NCBI GenBank assembly: GCA_914767715.1
Contig: OU612065.1
Location: forward strand, 39,372,001 to 39,436,000
Reading direction: 5' to 3'
Source: Membranipora membranacea
Taxonomy: Eukaryota > Bryozoa > Gymnolaemata > Cheilostomatida > Membraniporidae
Length of the DNA stretch: 64,000 nt
The position numbers and the translations under genes are program-made. Positions 27,401-42,400 of the stretch are shown here, piece by piece (within the stretch, counting starts at the first letter, position 1; the number at the start of each line of letters is the position of its first letter). Below the pieces are notes generated by a model. The model worked only from the letters and a program-made list of their open reading frames with translations. It searched no databases and was not told where the DNA came from.

Positions 27401-30400
27401 AAACACTGCCAATGCCCTACAGCCAAGAAACCCATAGTTCATTATTCATTATTATATTGGTATTATCCTTTTGTTGCTTTAGATTTAATTTTGAGTTTCA
27501 AGGAAAGCAATGAGGAAACTCAATTTGATCTGAAACAAACAAAGTACATGTCTTCATTGCATTGTGATGTAATATGTGGGTTAAAATGTGGGTTAAAGTC
27601 AAAAGTCTGTCTCCGTCCGAAGACTGAGAAATTAAAGAGCGTGGGTAGACTGCAGCTGCAGCGAGATTTTAACCCAAGACCTTTAACGCTTGTGTGTTAA
27701 AGGGCAGGCGCTCTAACCAACTGAGCTACCTCCTACGCCGCAATAACCAATTCCCATTTAATTCTATTTCCAGCTCTTGTCATACCATCGACGTCTTCAG
27801 GGATAGACTGTGATGCAGATCCCTGTTCCAGCCTGTTCAATCCTGTTGGTAAGTATAATATTATCGGATGGTCAAGAAGAAGCGAACATATTGAAGCCGT
27901 AAAGATGCTTTTACATTGAAGATTTTGTCTGGCAGATCTACAGATTTTGATAGATTATAATTTGTTTTATCATGGATAGCATAATCTAGCTCATGTCGGC
28001 ATGCATGGTAATCTGCCAGATAAAGTTTAGCAATTTAAGCGCACCTTGAGTACACAGAAAAATGATAGTGTAACCTATTTATATTTGGCATCAATGTCCT
28101 CACTTGATATTTATTTCATACATGCCATAATCAGATCCATATCCAAAATCAATATTGAGAAAAAAATAAATTCTGAGTAAGCTGACTTTGAGCTGTCAAT
28201 GATCTCCGACCATACAGGGATATTTGATTGTTATATTTTTATTGATGAGTGATCCTGTTCTTTATAGTAGATATTATTAAAGTAGGGTAAATTTAATCTG
28301 AAGATTTTTGGCCTTGAGAATTATCGACTTCATAACCTGAATAACCCTAAATTAGCCTGGTGAACATTTGTTTGAAGCCGGTGCTGTGAGCACATGAGAT
28401 GGACTGTTGTGAAGTTCACAGGTTCATCTTGTAAAGCATCGAATTACCAAAGAGGAGTGACTAATAGCTAGGGTGTTGTCTAACAGGGGGGAGGGTGGTA
28501 ACCTCATGTAAACATTCCCCATTTTCGGAGGGACTGAGCTGGGTCATTTTTATGAAGTATAGATATAAAGAAATTATTGGGTAGCTGTATATTTGGCTAT
28601 TTCGAGCCTGTGAAACGGCGAACTATTCCTCTTACAAATGCTTTACATTGCACCTCTTAGGAATCGATTGTGAAAGAATAATATTATTTGGTTGTCTCCA
28701 TTTTAAAAGAATCTGATTCGAACACTTGCAACAAAGAGGGAATTTGGGAATTTTGGATGTTAGTTATGTATTTCCAAATTTTTCCATGGCACATTGTCCG
28801 TTTACACTCGTGATAAATTTGTTTTTATTACTTCGAGAATCCAAATAACAGTTGCTGTATTAGATTATGCGTATTTTGACTTCTGCAGGAAAAAATTGCA
28901 CCCTCATTTTAAGGATCAATATTTTCATGTTATTGTAGACGAGATTGAGGGTTATCCAGAGGGAACGACCTGCTTTGAGCTCTTTAGTGACTATGATAGG
29001 ATTCTAAGTGGTAGATACATGGTGGGCACTGACTGGATCGATTGTTACTTTTACGGTAATTCTAAATTTCAATTTTATTTTATAAATAAATAATCACAAA
29101 TAAACATTATTATGTAATTTTACTTTTAGATGAATGTATTCAACAGCTGCAGACTAATCATTGTAGTTTGAGCACTTAGATTTTACAACTTAGAAGATTA
29201 TCAATTAAAAACATCTCAAAATGTTTGAACCTAAATTAAAGAGTCAGTTCGGCTATTATACTATGAAAAACTATGACCTAAATCACCACCTAAGCTTGAT
29301 CGTAAAGTGTGTTATTTATGTCAATGGTGCCCACCAAAATATTCTTCGATGTATCTCTTGAAATTAGAAGATGTGTTTTCTTGTTCAACCCTCATGCTAG
29401 CTGAAAATGTTGTGTTGCAGATGGAACATATTGTGAAAGAGGCTGGATTGGTTTCAATGGATACTGCTATCTATTGAATTCTGAGCTGGGAGACTTTGCA
29501 GCCCAAGAGGAGTTCTGTGCTAGAAATGACGCTCACCTGTCTTCTATACAAGATGAACATCATTCCTATGTTGAGAGGTGGACCTCAGACTTCCTAACTA
29601 AGGTGTATCCCAGTAAGTTTTCACTTGACCCTATTACAGTCTCTATGATGTGGAGGTGGTACATGTATCCTATTGAGGCATTTAGGTAACAAACAAACCT
29701 GAATCAGCTTGACCAGCATGAAGTTATAATCCCTTGTTTAAGGGCTCGTACCACTGCTATTCAGGATGCTGTGACATCACATTTTAAAATATTTATGCCG
29801 TGAAATCCCTAATGAATATGGCGGCCGTGTGGCCATCAAACTCGGTTAATTCTGCACCAGCTCAATAAGATTGTTCTCACGAGTGTACTAACATTTTAAG
29901 TGTGATAATAATTCTCCTCATACAGAATTAAACCGCAAAAGTGACTTATTACTAATGGTCATAAGTATCACTATGTTGAAAACACTAGGCCACGGACACT
30001 GCTGCTATCCATATATAAACATGGTGCACTCTTCTTATTGTACCTCAGAGTATCTGGGAGATGAGAACATACCAGGACTTTATATCGGTGGGTACCAGCC
30101 TCTCGAGGGTACTGATGTACAAGAGTTCATATGGCTCGACGGTGGCCTGTGGCACGACAAGCCTTTCGATGTGTATGGCGGGCAGCCAGTGATAAATCCT
30201 GATAAACGATGCCTGTCAGGAAGATGGACATCTAACCGATTCGTCATCTCAAATCAGTTCTGTAATCAAACAGACTATGGCTCCGTATGCAGGAAACCAT
30301 CATGTGAGTAAGGGCTATGGTTAATACTCCATACCATATACTTGGATATTGTATTGTATATTTGTGGGTAATCTCTTGAATATGATGTTTCGTATATATA

Positions 30401-33400
30401 TATGTAATTCTTTCATATACTATGTTATTCTTTAATATATAAAAGAGGGACAGGTAAGCACAGTATTATTACATATAGCCTCCCTATATTAATACTAATG
30501 TTTGCTGTGTATACAGGTATAGAAGAGTGCTGGGTGCTGACACAATATATCTAGAAATGTTCAGCCAATTGGTTATATACCCACAACTCCTGCAGCACTC
30601 ACTGCCTAGCAGTGAATAACAATTTTCCTAAATGAGTGACTGTCTTAGCAAAAGTGAGGATTGATATAATTTATAATACTTATACTCTACAGAATTTATT
30701 GTATTTTTGTAGTGGTGGTTAATGATGTACGATCTTATGGCTGCTGGACGAATGGCACTGGAATAATCGGAGGATCAACGATACCGAGTCTTAGTGAGAC
30801 AGTTACAGAACCTAAGGATTGTGTACAGCATATGGGAAGGTAATAGAACATAAGTAGCTCAGAAAAGTTGAGATAAATAGTTCTATCCCCATATTTTCTC
30901 TTACTTATAATGTCATCTGTAGCCATAAGCAGTTTTGAAAGACGCCACAGGACTAGCACAAGAAAAAACAAAATGGGTCGAGGCAATTGAACCATATATT
31001 TAGGTATTTTTTAAGTTTTTTGCTCAAAATATTAATTACGTTTAGTTTTTCATAATCCGAATTCTTGTTCTGACAATTAACTCGTCAGGCAGATTCGATC
31101 AAAGGAGTGCTCCAAGTGTGGTAGTTTGAATTTGTGTATAGAAGTGATGGTTTTTGAGAGAATTGTTCTGCATAAAACAAAATCGTAAATCAAAGTATTG
31201 TTTTTATTGTCAGCAATGACATGATCTTTGGAGTGAAAAATGGAGAGTGCCATTCGAATACGACAGCACATAAGCGCTACATGCTGGGTAAGCCCAGCGA
31301 GACATGTGAGGGAGGACTGGGAGCTGACCACGCTTACAATATATATGTGGACGGTCAGCACCCACAAGGTAAGCAGTGCTATCTGGAGAGCTCGATATTT
31401 GAGATCGAATTTAGCCATCAACAGACACCAAGTAAGCTAAATTATTACAGCTAATATTTTCACACTGTGTAAAGGTGCATTCACACTGCCGATCTCTCCA
31501 TCAGATTTTTCTTTTCTATAACCTATCGTTAGATACAATCAAAATTCGAAGTTTTGTGACATCACAAAACACAGATTTTTGGTTGCTTCCAATGGTAGCT
31601 TATATAAAAGGAAAAACTGGCCAAATTGTTGGACAGAAAATTTTACAGTGTCACATAACCGAATATGAGACCAAATATTTACAACTCAACTGCTTGTTAT
31701 TATTGGAAACAACTCTGCACATCTTAAAGTGAACAAGTTTTTAAGGAGTCATGATCAACAACATGAATATTGATGAACTTTAAGATGCTCTTCAGAAAAT
31801 GCAGCCCCTTGTTTAATGGCTCCAGCTTTGGTCAAATACTCGCTCTGACACATGTACTTTGGTAGATAATAGGACGTATATTTTAAAGATGTGCAAAGCA
31901 GACATGGTCGTCAAACATTGATACACTGATACATGTTCTCACTATCTCAAATATCTTGCAAAGCGCTTAAGGCCAGGCTTTGTTTGTACAAGATTGTTAT
32001 TAACGCATTATCAAATCTTTTGTTTTAATCACAAATACTCTCAACTTTTATTTTGGTGATGTTCTGACAACAATGTTTCTGTTTATTTGGATATAAATAT
32101 AATATTCAATAGGGGGTATTGAGGAAATGGAAAGCATTATTTGGGACAAATTGGTACTGGCAAGAAATTAGTGCCACTAATTGGGACAAAATGCTATTGG
32201 AAAATTGTTAGCTGTAGCGGCGAGAAATCAGGACCATTAATTGGGACAAATTGATATTGGGAAAGTGGAACAAATTGGCAACCGATCTGAGGACATTGTT
32301 GTGAATCCCATCAAGTCTGAGAAGAAAAGCGTCACAGAAGAAGATGAGGTTGTTTTGACACATTTTTGTGAAAAGATGGCAATTTAGCGTCCTTGTTTAT
32401 CACCTATGAACAGCCAAAATATTTTTCATCAGACCTATCGATTTGTCCCGATTTACGTCATAGCACAAAACCTCCCACACTTGTTTATTTCTGCGTACTC
32501 ACTACTAGCTTTGAGCCAAAATGTGCAAAAACGCTCATAGTATGCTGCATGAAAAATGCAAAAAACAGCAAAACCAACCTCGGCCAGCAATTTCAAAATT
32601 GAAAAAAAAACCCAAAGAGAAAATTGTGATAAAACATTGAATATGGACAGTAAATAAAATTCTTTTTATTCAGACAATGCCATAACTACAATATTATCTG
32701 TTATTCGGATATATTTTATATCAGGTTATATTGGATGTTACCCCGGAGGGTCAGCGACAGGTGATTTTACGTTCAGCAGCGACGTTATGACATTACAGAC
32801 CTGTATAGAGGGCTGCTATGGTACATCCTCACCCAGATATCAGTATAAATATGCCGCTCTGCAGAACGATACGTGTCACTGCTTCGAGGCTATCTTTGAT
32901 TCAGGTGGGCTTTTAAACTGACTGTAGACCTTAAATAAAACATCATGCAGTATTTTTTGCTGATGCACATAATAATTTTACTAAGAAATACTTTGATTAA
33001 TTTTTATTAAGAAATACTTTTTATTAATATAATACTTTGAAATAAGAAAGATATAAATTGTCTTTATCGAAAGGTTGAAAGCACCACAAATTTTCTATGA
33101 AGTATCAAATTAATATGATCATTAGCTAATATCACAACTAGTATTGTTTGAAATGTCCTACCTTTGCGACCAAATATTCTGATGCTACGGTTAATCAATA
33201 TAAATACTGGACAATGCTGTGTCTATAGACTTAGGCGTGACGTCAAACAGTCACTCAGTGTCTATGTCAGGTTATTCACAACTAGATATAATACAATATT
33301 ACCACTTGTCACTTACACATAATTGTTTGTTCTGACCTGTCTACTTGACCATAAGGTGTCAGTATCTGAGATGTCGGGTGACGTCTATGATGTTGTTTTT

Positions 33401-36400
33401 GTTATTACTAGTCGATGACAGCAGCAGAGAGACAATGGTGAACTGTGACCTCAGGTGTCCTGGTAATGATTTACAAAGATGTGGTAAAATGGGAGACTCT
33501 CAATACTTAGCTGTATATTCTGCAGGTTTGTATATATATGGTCCATTCCCAGCTTCTCACAAAGGCCTCACTAACTTTTAAGCCCATATTTAGCAATTAT
33601 TAGAAAAAACTGACATCATATTCATTCCAGAGAACGCTTTCCATGATGTGCTGCAAAATAAAACAGAACTTAAGAAAGTAGATTCAATGCAATGAAACCT
33701 TTAATTTATAAGAACTAGTGACCAGTATGGATCTAACAGTCATCTGCCATATGTTGAATTTTGTTGAAATTGCGATCATAGAGTGGGACATCTTTGAGGT
33801 TGTTAAATTTCAAATACATATGTTGGGCATGCTTGTTTTAAAATTTGGGGACCATAAATGGAGCTGAGCTGAAAAGTTACGTTATTATTAATCAGAAGTA
33901 GGCATTTTTGGAGCTGGTGGATTTTTAGCTTGAGCCCCAATCCGTAAAGCGAATTCTTTGACTATTAAATAAAACATTATTTTGAGACACTTTGGTCATA
34001 TGGAACTATCAGCAAGAGTTGGTTGTTTGGTTTATTTTGTCACAAACATTAGGTATGCTGCGAGATTGAGTGTTAATACTGTTACATGAGTAGGGAAGAA
34101 CAAAAAGAAATGTAAAAAATGTGTAAAGTAGTGTTACTTCTAGTAGATTAAATAATATCTTGTAATATTAAAATCAAATGTCTGAGGAAGGAGCCTTTCT
34201 CCCAGGCAGTTCGATATCTGCCTGAGGGGAGTTTCTGAAGAAAATCGTTTAAAAAATGTTCATCGTCATGTATTATCTGCAGGGCCAAGTTCTTAGTTCG
34301 TTGCGATATGACAGAATCTAGGTTCCCAATATCGAGACCTAGTCTGTCACCCTGTTTAAAAAACTTCCTCAGTGCTTTCTTGTCACGTGAATAGATACTA
34401 GTGAACAAAAAAGTAGGTGAGAATGGATACGATAAAACTCTTGAATAACATGCATGCAGAGTACCATGATCAGCACAACTAAAATCCTTGCAACAATCCA
34501 AAATTTTCCCAACACACATTTATCCATACACTTGACATGCCACATGTAAATTTTACATTTCTTCACAAATGCTGGAGAAGACACATGCAAAATGCGGATA
34601 AATGGCAAAATACAAAATATATAGTTATGAGTTATTTTGTACTATCTATGTATTAAGTATATAGGTATTAGAGGAAGGGATTGCCTAGAGCCCTAGTTTT
34701 TTCGGCTCAGTGTTATGGACTGAACACACTTGAGAGGTTGCAACCTCAGCCGATCCTGAATGAGTTTTTTATATACACATCAATCCTCTGAGGATCTGCT
34801 GAGGCTTATATGTTAGTAATGTGACGTTATGCAAACCGCTCTGCACTTTGAGGTTGCAACCGCTGATCAAACCTCAGAGGATCAGCTGAGGCTGCTGTCA
34901 GCATATATGTTAACAATGGTGACGTTGTGTAAACCTCTGTGGTTGCAACCTCTCAGTGTGTTTTGACCATTAGGTGCTGTCTATTGGTGTTTTATAGGCT
35001 GACCGATCAGACAGCTTTTTGTTCCAATCCAATTAACGAGTTCGAGAATTACACACAACCAATATTGTCATTAATTTCATTGTGATCCTTAACTCATCAA
35101 TTATTGCGGAACAATAATTTAGTGAATTGATGATATAATTGACCTGTGACAAATTCAGCTTTGAATCTCCATACTTACACTGTGTTTATACTCAACTCAG
35201 TTATATCTACATCGAGTGCTGAAGAATGGCATCAAGGAAGCAGCAACTACTTGTATTGGTGGCCAATCTTCTAGGAATCAAAAAAGCATCGAGGAGACAA
35301 CTTCTAATTGGCGCTATGCATCATCATGACATTTCAACATTTAACTCATATCATCGATCGCTATCTTTAATGTCCAATGACTTCATCACTATCACCAGCA
35401 ACTAATCACATGAAAAACAAATATTTATTATTCACATAATTTTGTTATTCAGTGAAGTTATATCCAGACCTATGGCATTGTCATCATGCTGTAGTCAACA
35501 GAATAGACACAGAAATACCAGATGTCCTATTCAGAAGGAACTGGGCCTATTGGTGGTGGTGGAGTACTAGCGTGGACGCGACACGTTATTCATGTCAAGG
35601 TAACCAGAACAACATGACATGAGACAATTAAGTCAATTGAGTATTAATTTTGCTAATGTAATCGATAATTAGTAATCAGAGTAGTCAGAATGCTCAACCT
35701 AACTGAAGCTGTGACCTTTCAAGATTCGATCAGCAAAACTAGAATTACTTTTTTAGGGGATGGACTGAATTCTTGCATCAAAAGTTTGAAATAGGTTCCA
35801 GCAAGAAATATCGCTATCACAACAAATTATCTGTTTGTTTTTGGGGATCACTGTGTATATTCTATTTTGCCTTGTACCATGGGCAATGTTCAAACAATGT
35901 ACTTATCAATTTTAGCTAATCAAACTAATAATCGTAAGTGCCTGTTCAGACCGCGTATTTGTCCTGGAACTTTGATAGTTTTGTATGTTGTGATCCCATT
36001 TGCTGTATGATGTGGTATAGTAATTTGTATTAAGAGGCAGGAATCGCAAACTCACACCCAATGAAGTTGATATGAATGTAATGCAACATCGAGTTCTAGT
36101 TCTATGCAGTGATTTTTTCCTGAATGATGAAAAAAATTACTGTTTGTCTAGTATATCCCAAATGTTGTCAAGATTTCTCTCGATTGTTGAACTTATAATG
36201 TCGTTGTTAGTCAGATAGTGTAGTAAAAAAGCTCTTTCTGCGTGTCAGACAACATTCAGTGACACAGCTCTGCAGGTCATACGCATACCTTGCTCTATAT
36301 TTTAGATACTGCCGCATACAGTGAGCGCTGCAGGCCTGGATGGGTCCTTATTAGTAATCGATGTGTTAAATCATTTATCACCACCGGGTACACACACAGA

Positions 36401-39400
36401 GAGGCGATGCAGCACTGCAGAGCCTCCCACGCAGATCTGTACAAACCTGCCTCATATGAGGAGCTGAGCCAGGTGTACACAATCAATGGCCTGCCTCCGT
36501 ATCGTAGCTCGTAAGTATGATGGTGGTTGAAGCCTTCAGGCTGCAGTTCTTTTGCCACTTTCTTGTATGTGTAAATGTCTCACTCTTTGTATTGCCGTAC
36601 AAGCTTATGTGTAATGAGAGCACAACACTGGATTGCTGGTTAAAATTGTAATTAGAAAAAGATTCCCGACACAACGACTTTTTGCTCTCAAAAGGTTTAT
36701 TGATAACATGGGATGGTCTTGTTTTTGACATCTTACCAAAGATTGGGCCTAATATATTAGTGATGTCATCTTTCCATCTTTACATTACATAACATTATCG
36801 TTTACCAGAGGCAGACGATGGTATATTGGGATAAGTTTAAGGACTAACTCGACAGATACAATGCTGTGGTCTGATGGTGCACCTGCCACTTATGAAGTGT
36901 ACCAGAAATATAACAGTGATTCTGACCAGTTCTACGGAAGTATTAATTTTGACAATGACTGTTTTACCATGGAGTACACCAGTGGTACTATAAAGAATCA
37001 GTATGGATGTAGTCGTACTACAATGTCCTGGGTCTGCTCAGCTCAACCATCTGGTAATTAATGTGTAAACTCTCTATCTGGTACCTCTCTCCTTTTCTGT
37101 CATATATATACCTAATATTGCACTTAGCGTTAAATAGCTGTTGTTAGAAGTCGCCTCACTACATCAAAATGTCGGAAGTTCGCAATGTTTCTTATTTTTC
37201 TTGCCATCAGGGGGATTTGGGAGTTTGTTCCTAATTCCCTTTCCGCATGAACATAAGACATGTAGCTTTCAATTCTTGATGCGGGTTCTGTGTATGTATC
37301 AAAATTCAACCCCTGTGTAAACTCTAATTACGTATGTGATTGCCACTGTTGTATCATCCACGTCGGCTAGGAGGTATAATACGAGGCTTGTTGTGCAAGT
37401 CATTAATGCGTTGTCAAAACTTTGACTCACCATGTAGTATTCATAAATATCTAGAGGTCATTGTCTTTAATCATTATTTCAAAGATGAGACACCAGTGTA
37501 TCGGGGCTGTGGGCGGTTTAGAGCTGAGGAGGCGGGGACTACAGATGTGTACGTAAATCAGGAGGATACATCTGTGACTACCTGCGGGCGTTACTGTGCT
37601 AGTGAGAACTTTACTTACGCTGCTCTACAAGGTATGAATGTTAGGAGACAGTTTTATACCTTTTGCTATCAGTATCCTTAGCAACTGATTTAGAATGTAC
37701 GCTTTTGTACCTGTACAGGCCAATACAATATCTGCGATCATTCAAGGATGTGCAACATATTTTCAACCCTCTGCAATTACTCAGTAGTTTTTAGAGGTCA
37801 AGGAGGCTTAATAACTCTCTATTTTTGTTGCAGACAAGTTTTGTCAGTGCCTATCAGATACAGATGGTATAGCTATGGCTGACAGAACAGAGCACTGTGG
37901 TGCTAGCTGTCCAGGCTCAGTACATCAGGATTGTGGAGGCACTGATCATTCAAGCATATACCTGATAGGTGAGGTCACAAACTCACCGGGCAGTATATTT
38001 AAATAAATAAATAGATAGCAAACTACTTGTAGCATCGATGAAATATTTACTCTACACCATGTAATTCTCCCACTATTTTCTATATATTGATCTAATGATA
38101 GATCATCACAATGATTCCTATGTTGTTTAGATGGATTCCTCACAGCCTCCTGTATGGATTTGTATAGAAATGGACTGAAGGATTCTGGGATATACACACT
38201 GGATCCAGGATATGAATATGATAAGAGTGAAAACGTACCGACTCAATGTCATATGGCAGGTATGTGAGCTAAAGTGCAAGTGTAAGGCCATGACCTCATA
38301 TCTTGCTCAAAACTATTTGTGAAAAGTAAGTTAATCTCTCATCTTAATTTTCAAATTTAATAAGATTTATACTTATTTTAATTTGCCACACAGACACCCT
38401 GGTAAAACCGCCGAGTTATTATATACACTATGACTTTAACCTATGGTTTGTGAATAACTTCTATCTGTAGATAACACCCTGGATTGCGATGAGGGGTGGG
38501 TTGGATATAAAGGATACTGTTACTACTTCTCAGACCAGCTTCTCACGTTTGATGATGCCTACAACTACTGTCTCTCTAATCACTCTATGATCATCACCTT
38601 CACTATGGGTATACATGAAGCTAAGTTTGTTGAGGAGACAATTCAGAGTAAGTGTATTTATACGTAAAAAAACTTTTGCATCTTGCTGATGCCATGTCAA
38701 AAATTTCTGTTGTGGCCGAGTAAATTCGAAGTGTAAATTATTTTCCATCATACTGTCGAATACTGTTAGACTGAAATGGTTATAGCGTATAGCAACTGTA
38801 CCTTCCTCTAACAAGTATATTACTTAGTCAAACTATCTATTTCCACTCACCACATTTGGATAGAAACTTTATTATTGTATCTTTTGAATTTTGACATTTA
38901 ACTCTGACGTTGAATCCATATGAAATTTTGTAAACATAAATGTGTACATTAACATATTATTTTTGCTCAAAATATCTCAACTGTATGTTTGGCATTACAG
39001 CATCTGCACACATGCAGGGTCTGGAGAGTATTTACATTGGTCTGTACCGTATGGAGGAGCCAGACTTACTGAGTTACGGCTACTCTTGGACTGATTCTGG
39101 AGTTAACACTGCCAGTGCCAGGCGTTATTCTGACTCATGGTCACATGGGTACACCAGCCGTAACTGTGCTGTGATGAGTAAAACTCTCAACTACTACTGG
39201 AATACATATGACTGCAACGCTGAAGCTGCCTTTGTTTGCAAGAAACAACACTCTGGTTAGCTTACCTACTGTGCAATGGAATGAGTAAAAAATTGCGATA
39301 AAATAATGTTTTGATATATGCGTGTGTGTTTTGATGTCTGAAAATCTTAGCATATAAAAAAGCATTTACCCAAAAATTTAATTAACGATGCTGTTGCATT

Positions 39401-42400
39401 AATACATCTTGTATACACAGACACAAGAAGGTTTGAAATTCTGATTTTCAGGTAAAATGTTATTTTCTCACCCATATCTGATGTGCTAAAATGGGAAAGT
39501 GACAAAATCCTGCAGTATGTGTCATATGATGCTCCATATTTTAGATGAATACTCTTGTTCAGACCCTCCCACCACAACCCCTGAATATAACACTACATAT
39601 TACCGTATGAGCGCTGTGTTGTGTCGGGAGATATGCCAGGGCAAAGGTCACGATTACGCTGTGTTAAGTGGAGATAATTGCCAATGTCACAACGCGTCAG
39701 CTGTAGAAGGTCTGAGCAGACACAGTCTTACACAATGTAACACGTCATGTTCTACCAACTATTATCAACAGTGCGGTGGAGATAGCAGGCTCTCTACTAT
39801 CATACATAGCAGTAAGTATGGTACACAGTCTAAAATATTCCTTAGTTGTAGCTTTTGATATCACATGCACTTTTACACCTCAGATGTTAATTTGGGGCTG
39901 ATACCAAAGTTGACCAATTTACTTGCAACAAATATTATTTTATTGCCACATCATCCCTCACAACAATCTACAATCAACATTCAAAGAGCGCCTGTCAACG
40001 TTGATATCTAAACCTTAACATCATATTTAGTTTCAGATCAAATTGATAGCTAGCTTTCATTTACCACAATGAAGATTTATCCTTAGAAGTTATTTACTTG
40101 TTGTTAGTCAGAGAAAAACTCCAAATCATTGTAACGAGTTGCCCTGTAGGTCTTGTGCGGACGAAGTCTTTTTTCTTCAAGTTAATTAATCAGAGTAACC
40201 TGGTTATATCAACATTTCTTGCATAGTTGAGTAACAATTTTGCAAATTTTTTCCCCATTTCTCCAGGCTACAACTGTCCACCAAGCTGGACTCTTCACGG
40301 TGAAAAGTGTTACAGAATTTATGATAATATGGATTATAATCTGTGGCAGAGTAAGGAGTTATGTGAACACGACGGGTCTCTGATCAGTCCCAGTATACTC
40401 AGTAACACAAGTTTGATAAGTAGCATGTGGTAAGTGGGAGTTATTACCTCAACGTGTTTATCATGTCATACTTAGTGGTTGGTGTTGTAACCTGAAACAG
40501 GTATATTGAGCCTTATCTAAAAAAAGAGGCTTTTGAGATAAGGTTAGGCATATTCTCTTGCGGCCATTTCTTAACCTACTTTTATAAAGTACATCCATTT
40601 TGTTCAACATTTTGAGGAAAGCAGAACCAACTAGGGTACATTCTTAATCTAATAAATCCTGACATCCGATACACACAGTTGGAACGCAGCGTAGTATGTA
40701 ACAGTGTCTGCTTACAGGTCAGCAAGCTCAGCCGACTTTGCCTGGGTCGGTGCTATTAGGAAGGAAGGGGCAGATGACGACTTCTATTCCCTTGATAATC
40801 TGAATGATGCTCTCACATACACTAACTTTGCTGACGGGACAGACTTCACATCTACAGAGGGGGAATGTGTTGTGATAGATGAGGGCGGTGTGTGGTTTAC
40901 TCGGCCCTGTCTGCAACAAGTCAGCGCTCTACTCTGTCAGAGGGACAAAGGTGAGCAAGTCTATATCATGTCATACCTTGCTTGACATAAACTGATCATA
41001 TTTACCACTTGCCTTATCGATAGGTTGTGAGGAATAAGTTTTGGGCATTGAAATCTCGATTTCATATCTGGTTTGATATTTTTATTTTAGGACCAGTTAG
41101 GCAGGCAGCGGCAGAATTCTCTGACATATATCAGTACACTGGGCTACCTGAGAGTTATATGATATACTTTACTGATTCCAGTCTGCAAAGGAATGGCATT
41201 ATTGGTAGGTCACTCTTCTTTGCGTTATTGTGTTTCTACTTATAGCATACATAAATATAGCCCTAGTATGTGAATATCATCTGTAAGTCTCACTATATTA
41301 CCTTTTATTGGTCCTGCTGTGAAATTGAAATTCAATTTTAAGTTGTTCTTTGGCATTAATATAAAAATGCGCTGCTAGGTTTTATAAACACTAATTTGAA
41401 AGTCTCAGTGCTAACTGCTTGTGTTTTATTTCAGACTACGAGAATGCATACTGTGAAGATGGTACAAGATGGTTGTGGAATGATGGTGTTTGCTATCGAT
41501 CTGTTAAATCTGGCGACTCGCTTACTGCTTGTCAGAATATCGGCGCTCCGAGGGTTGTACTACACACCTCGTCCGAGTATGAGTTCACCTTTAACTTGGA
41601 TGTTTGGTTCCAACCTTATCATGACATGGGCACATATGTCTGGGTAGTTTACGGTAAGTGACACTTGGGCACAGGTTCTGGTTTTCATCTGCTTTCCGTA
41701 TTGCCGAGTTATCTCCCCCGGTTCTCGGCGTATCTCGGGTAGACATTTATAGCAACACAACTGTGTAAACTACTGCAGATGACTTGTAAACATTGATGGC
41801 TATAACTGGGAGGTCACTCAATAGGGCATGTCAGGGAGTGTGATGCGTTGTCCCACAATGCACTTTCTTGAACTCTCAAACAATACTATAAAATACTTAT
41901 TGTATTTCATGACATGATCTTACTTGGATATTCTAAATGTAATTTTATTATGAGGACATCCTAAACACACACTATTGGTTGGGATGCAGACACCACTAAA
42001 CAGTTTTGGTTGGTAACGTGCAGACAATCAGTCATAACTCTGTTCTTACTGTAGGTGTTGCTGACTCCGGCGGCAGCTCAAACTTTAAAGCTATGGACGG
42101 CTCATACTGGGCTGGTGGTACCTCAGGTATACCTGAGTATCAGAGTCATATATACACAGTACATGGCTACTCCCGATGGAGGTGGGGTAACCATAGCGAT
42201 GACGCTCTAGGTCTGCCCCAGCTACAGTCTCGTAACTTGTACTATGAGAGCTTGAGTGGTAATATTTATAGTATGTTCATGTTACCAAGCGAGTTGGGCG
42301 AGCGGGCCTGGTGTGAGAAAAGACCAGGTGAGTCTTTTTAAAATATTAAATATTATTTTACATTATATTAAATATCATATTAAGTATAATCATTATTTAA

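Larger units (their letters stand above)
33526..36305. other. 2.8-kb intron of the giant gene
   Basis: It contains a minus-strand non-LTR fragment (34148-34420) and a MITE (34717-34967). I looked for a fibrinogen-N-like mini-exon, expected here from the block order, and did not find one. Confidence 0.6.

Noticed and set aside
27660-27738. tRNA gene on the minus strand
   Set aside because: The A box is good but the B box is decayed and the anticodon arm does not pair. The same tRNA-like head with an identical non-tRNA tail occurs at 54792-54940, so it is a SINE head.
28881-28938. Acceptor at 28887-28888 for giant-gene exon 7
   Set aside because: Using it gives a stop in the required phase; the acceptor at 28937-28938 keeps the frame open and gives the 117-bp size shared with exon 29.
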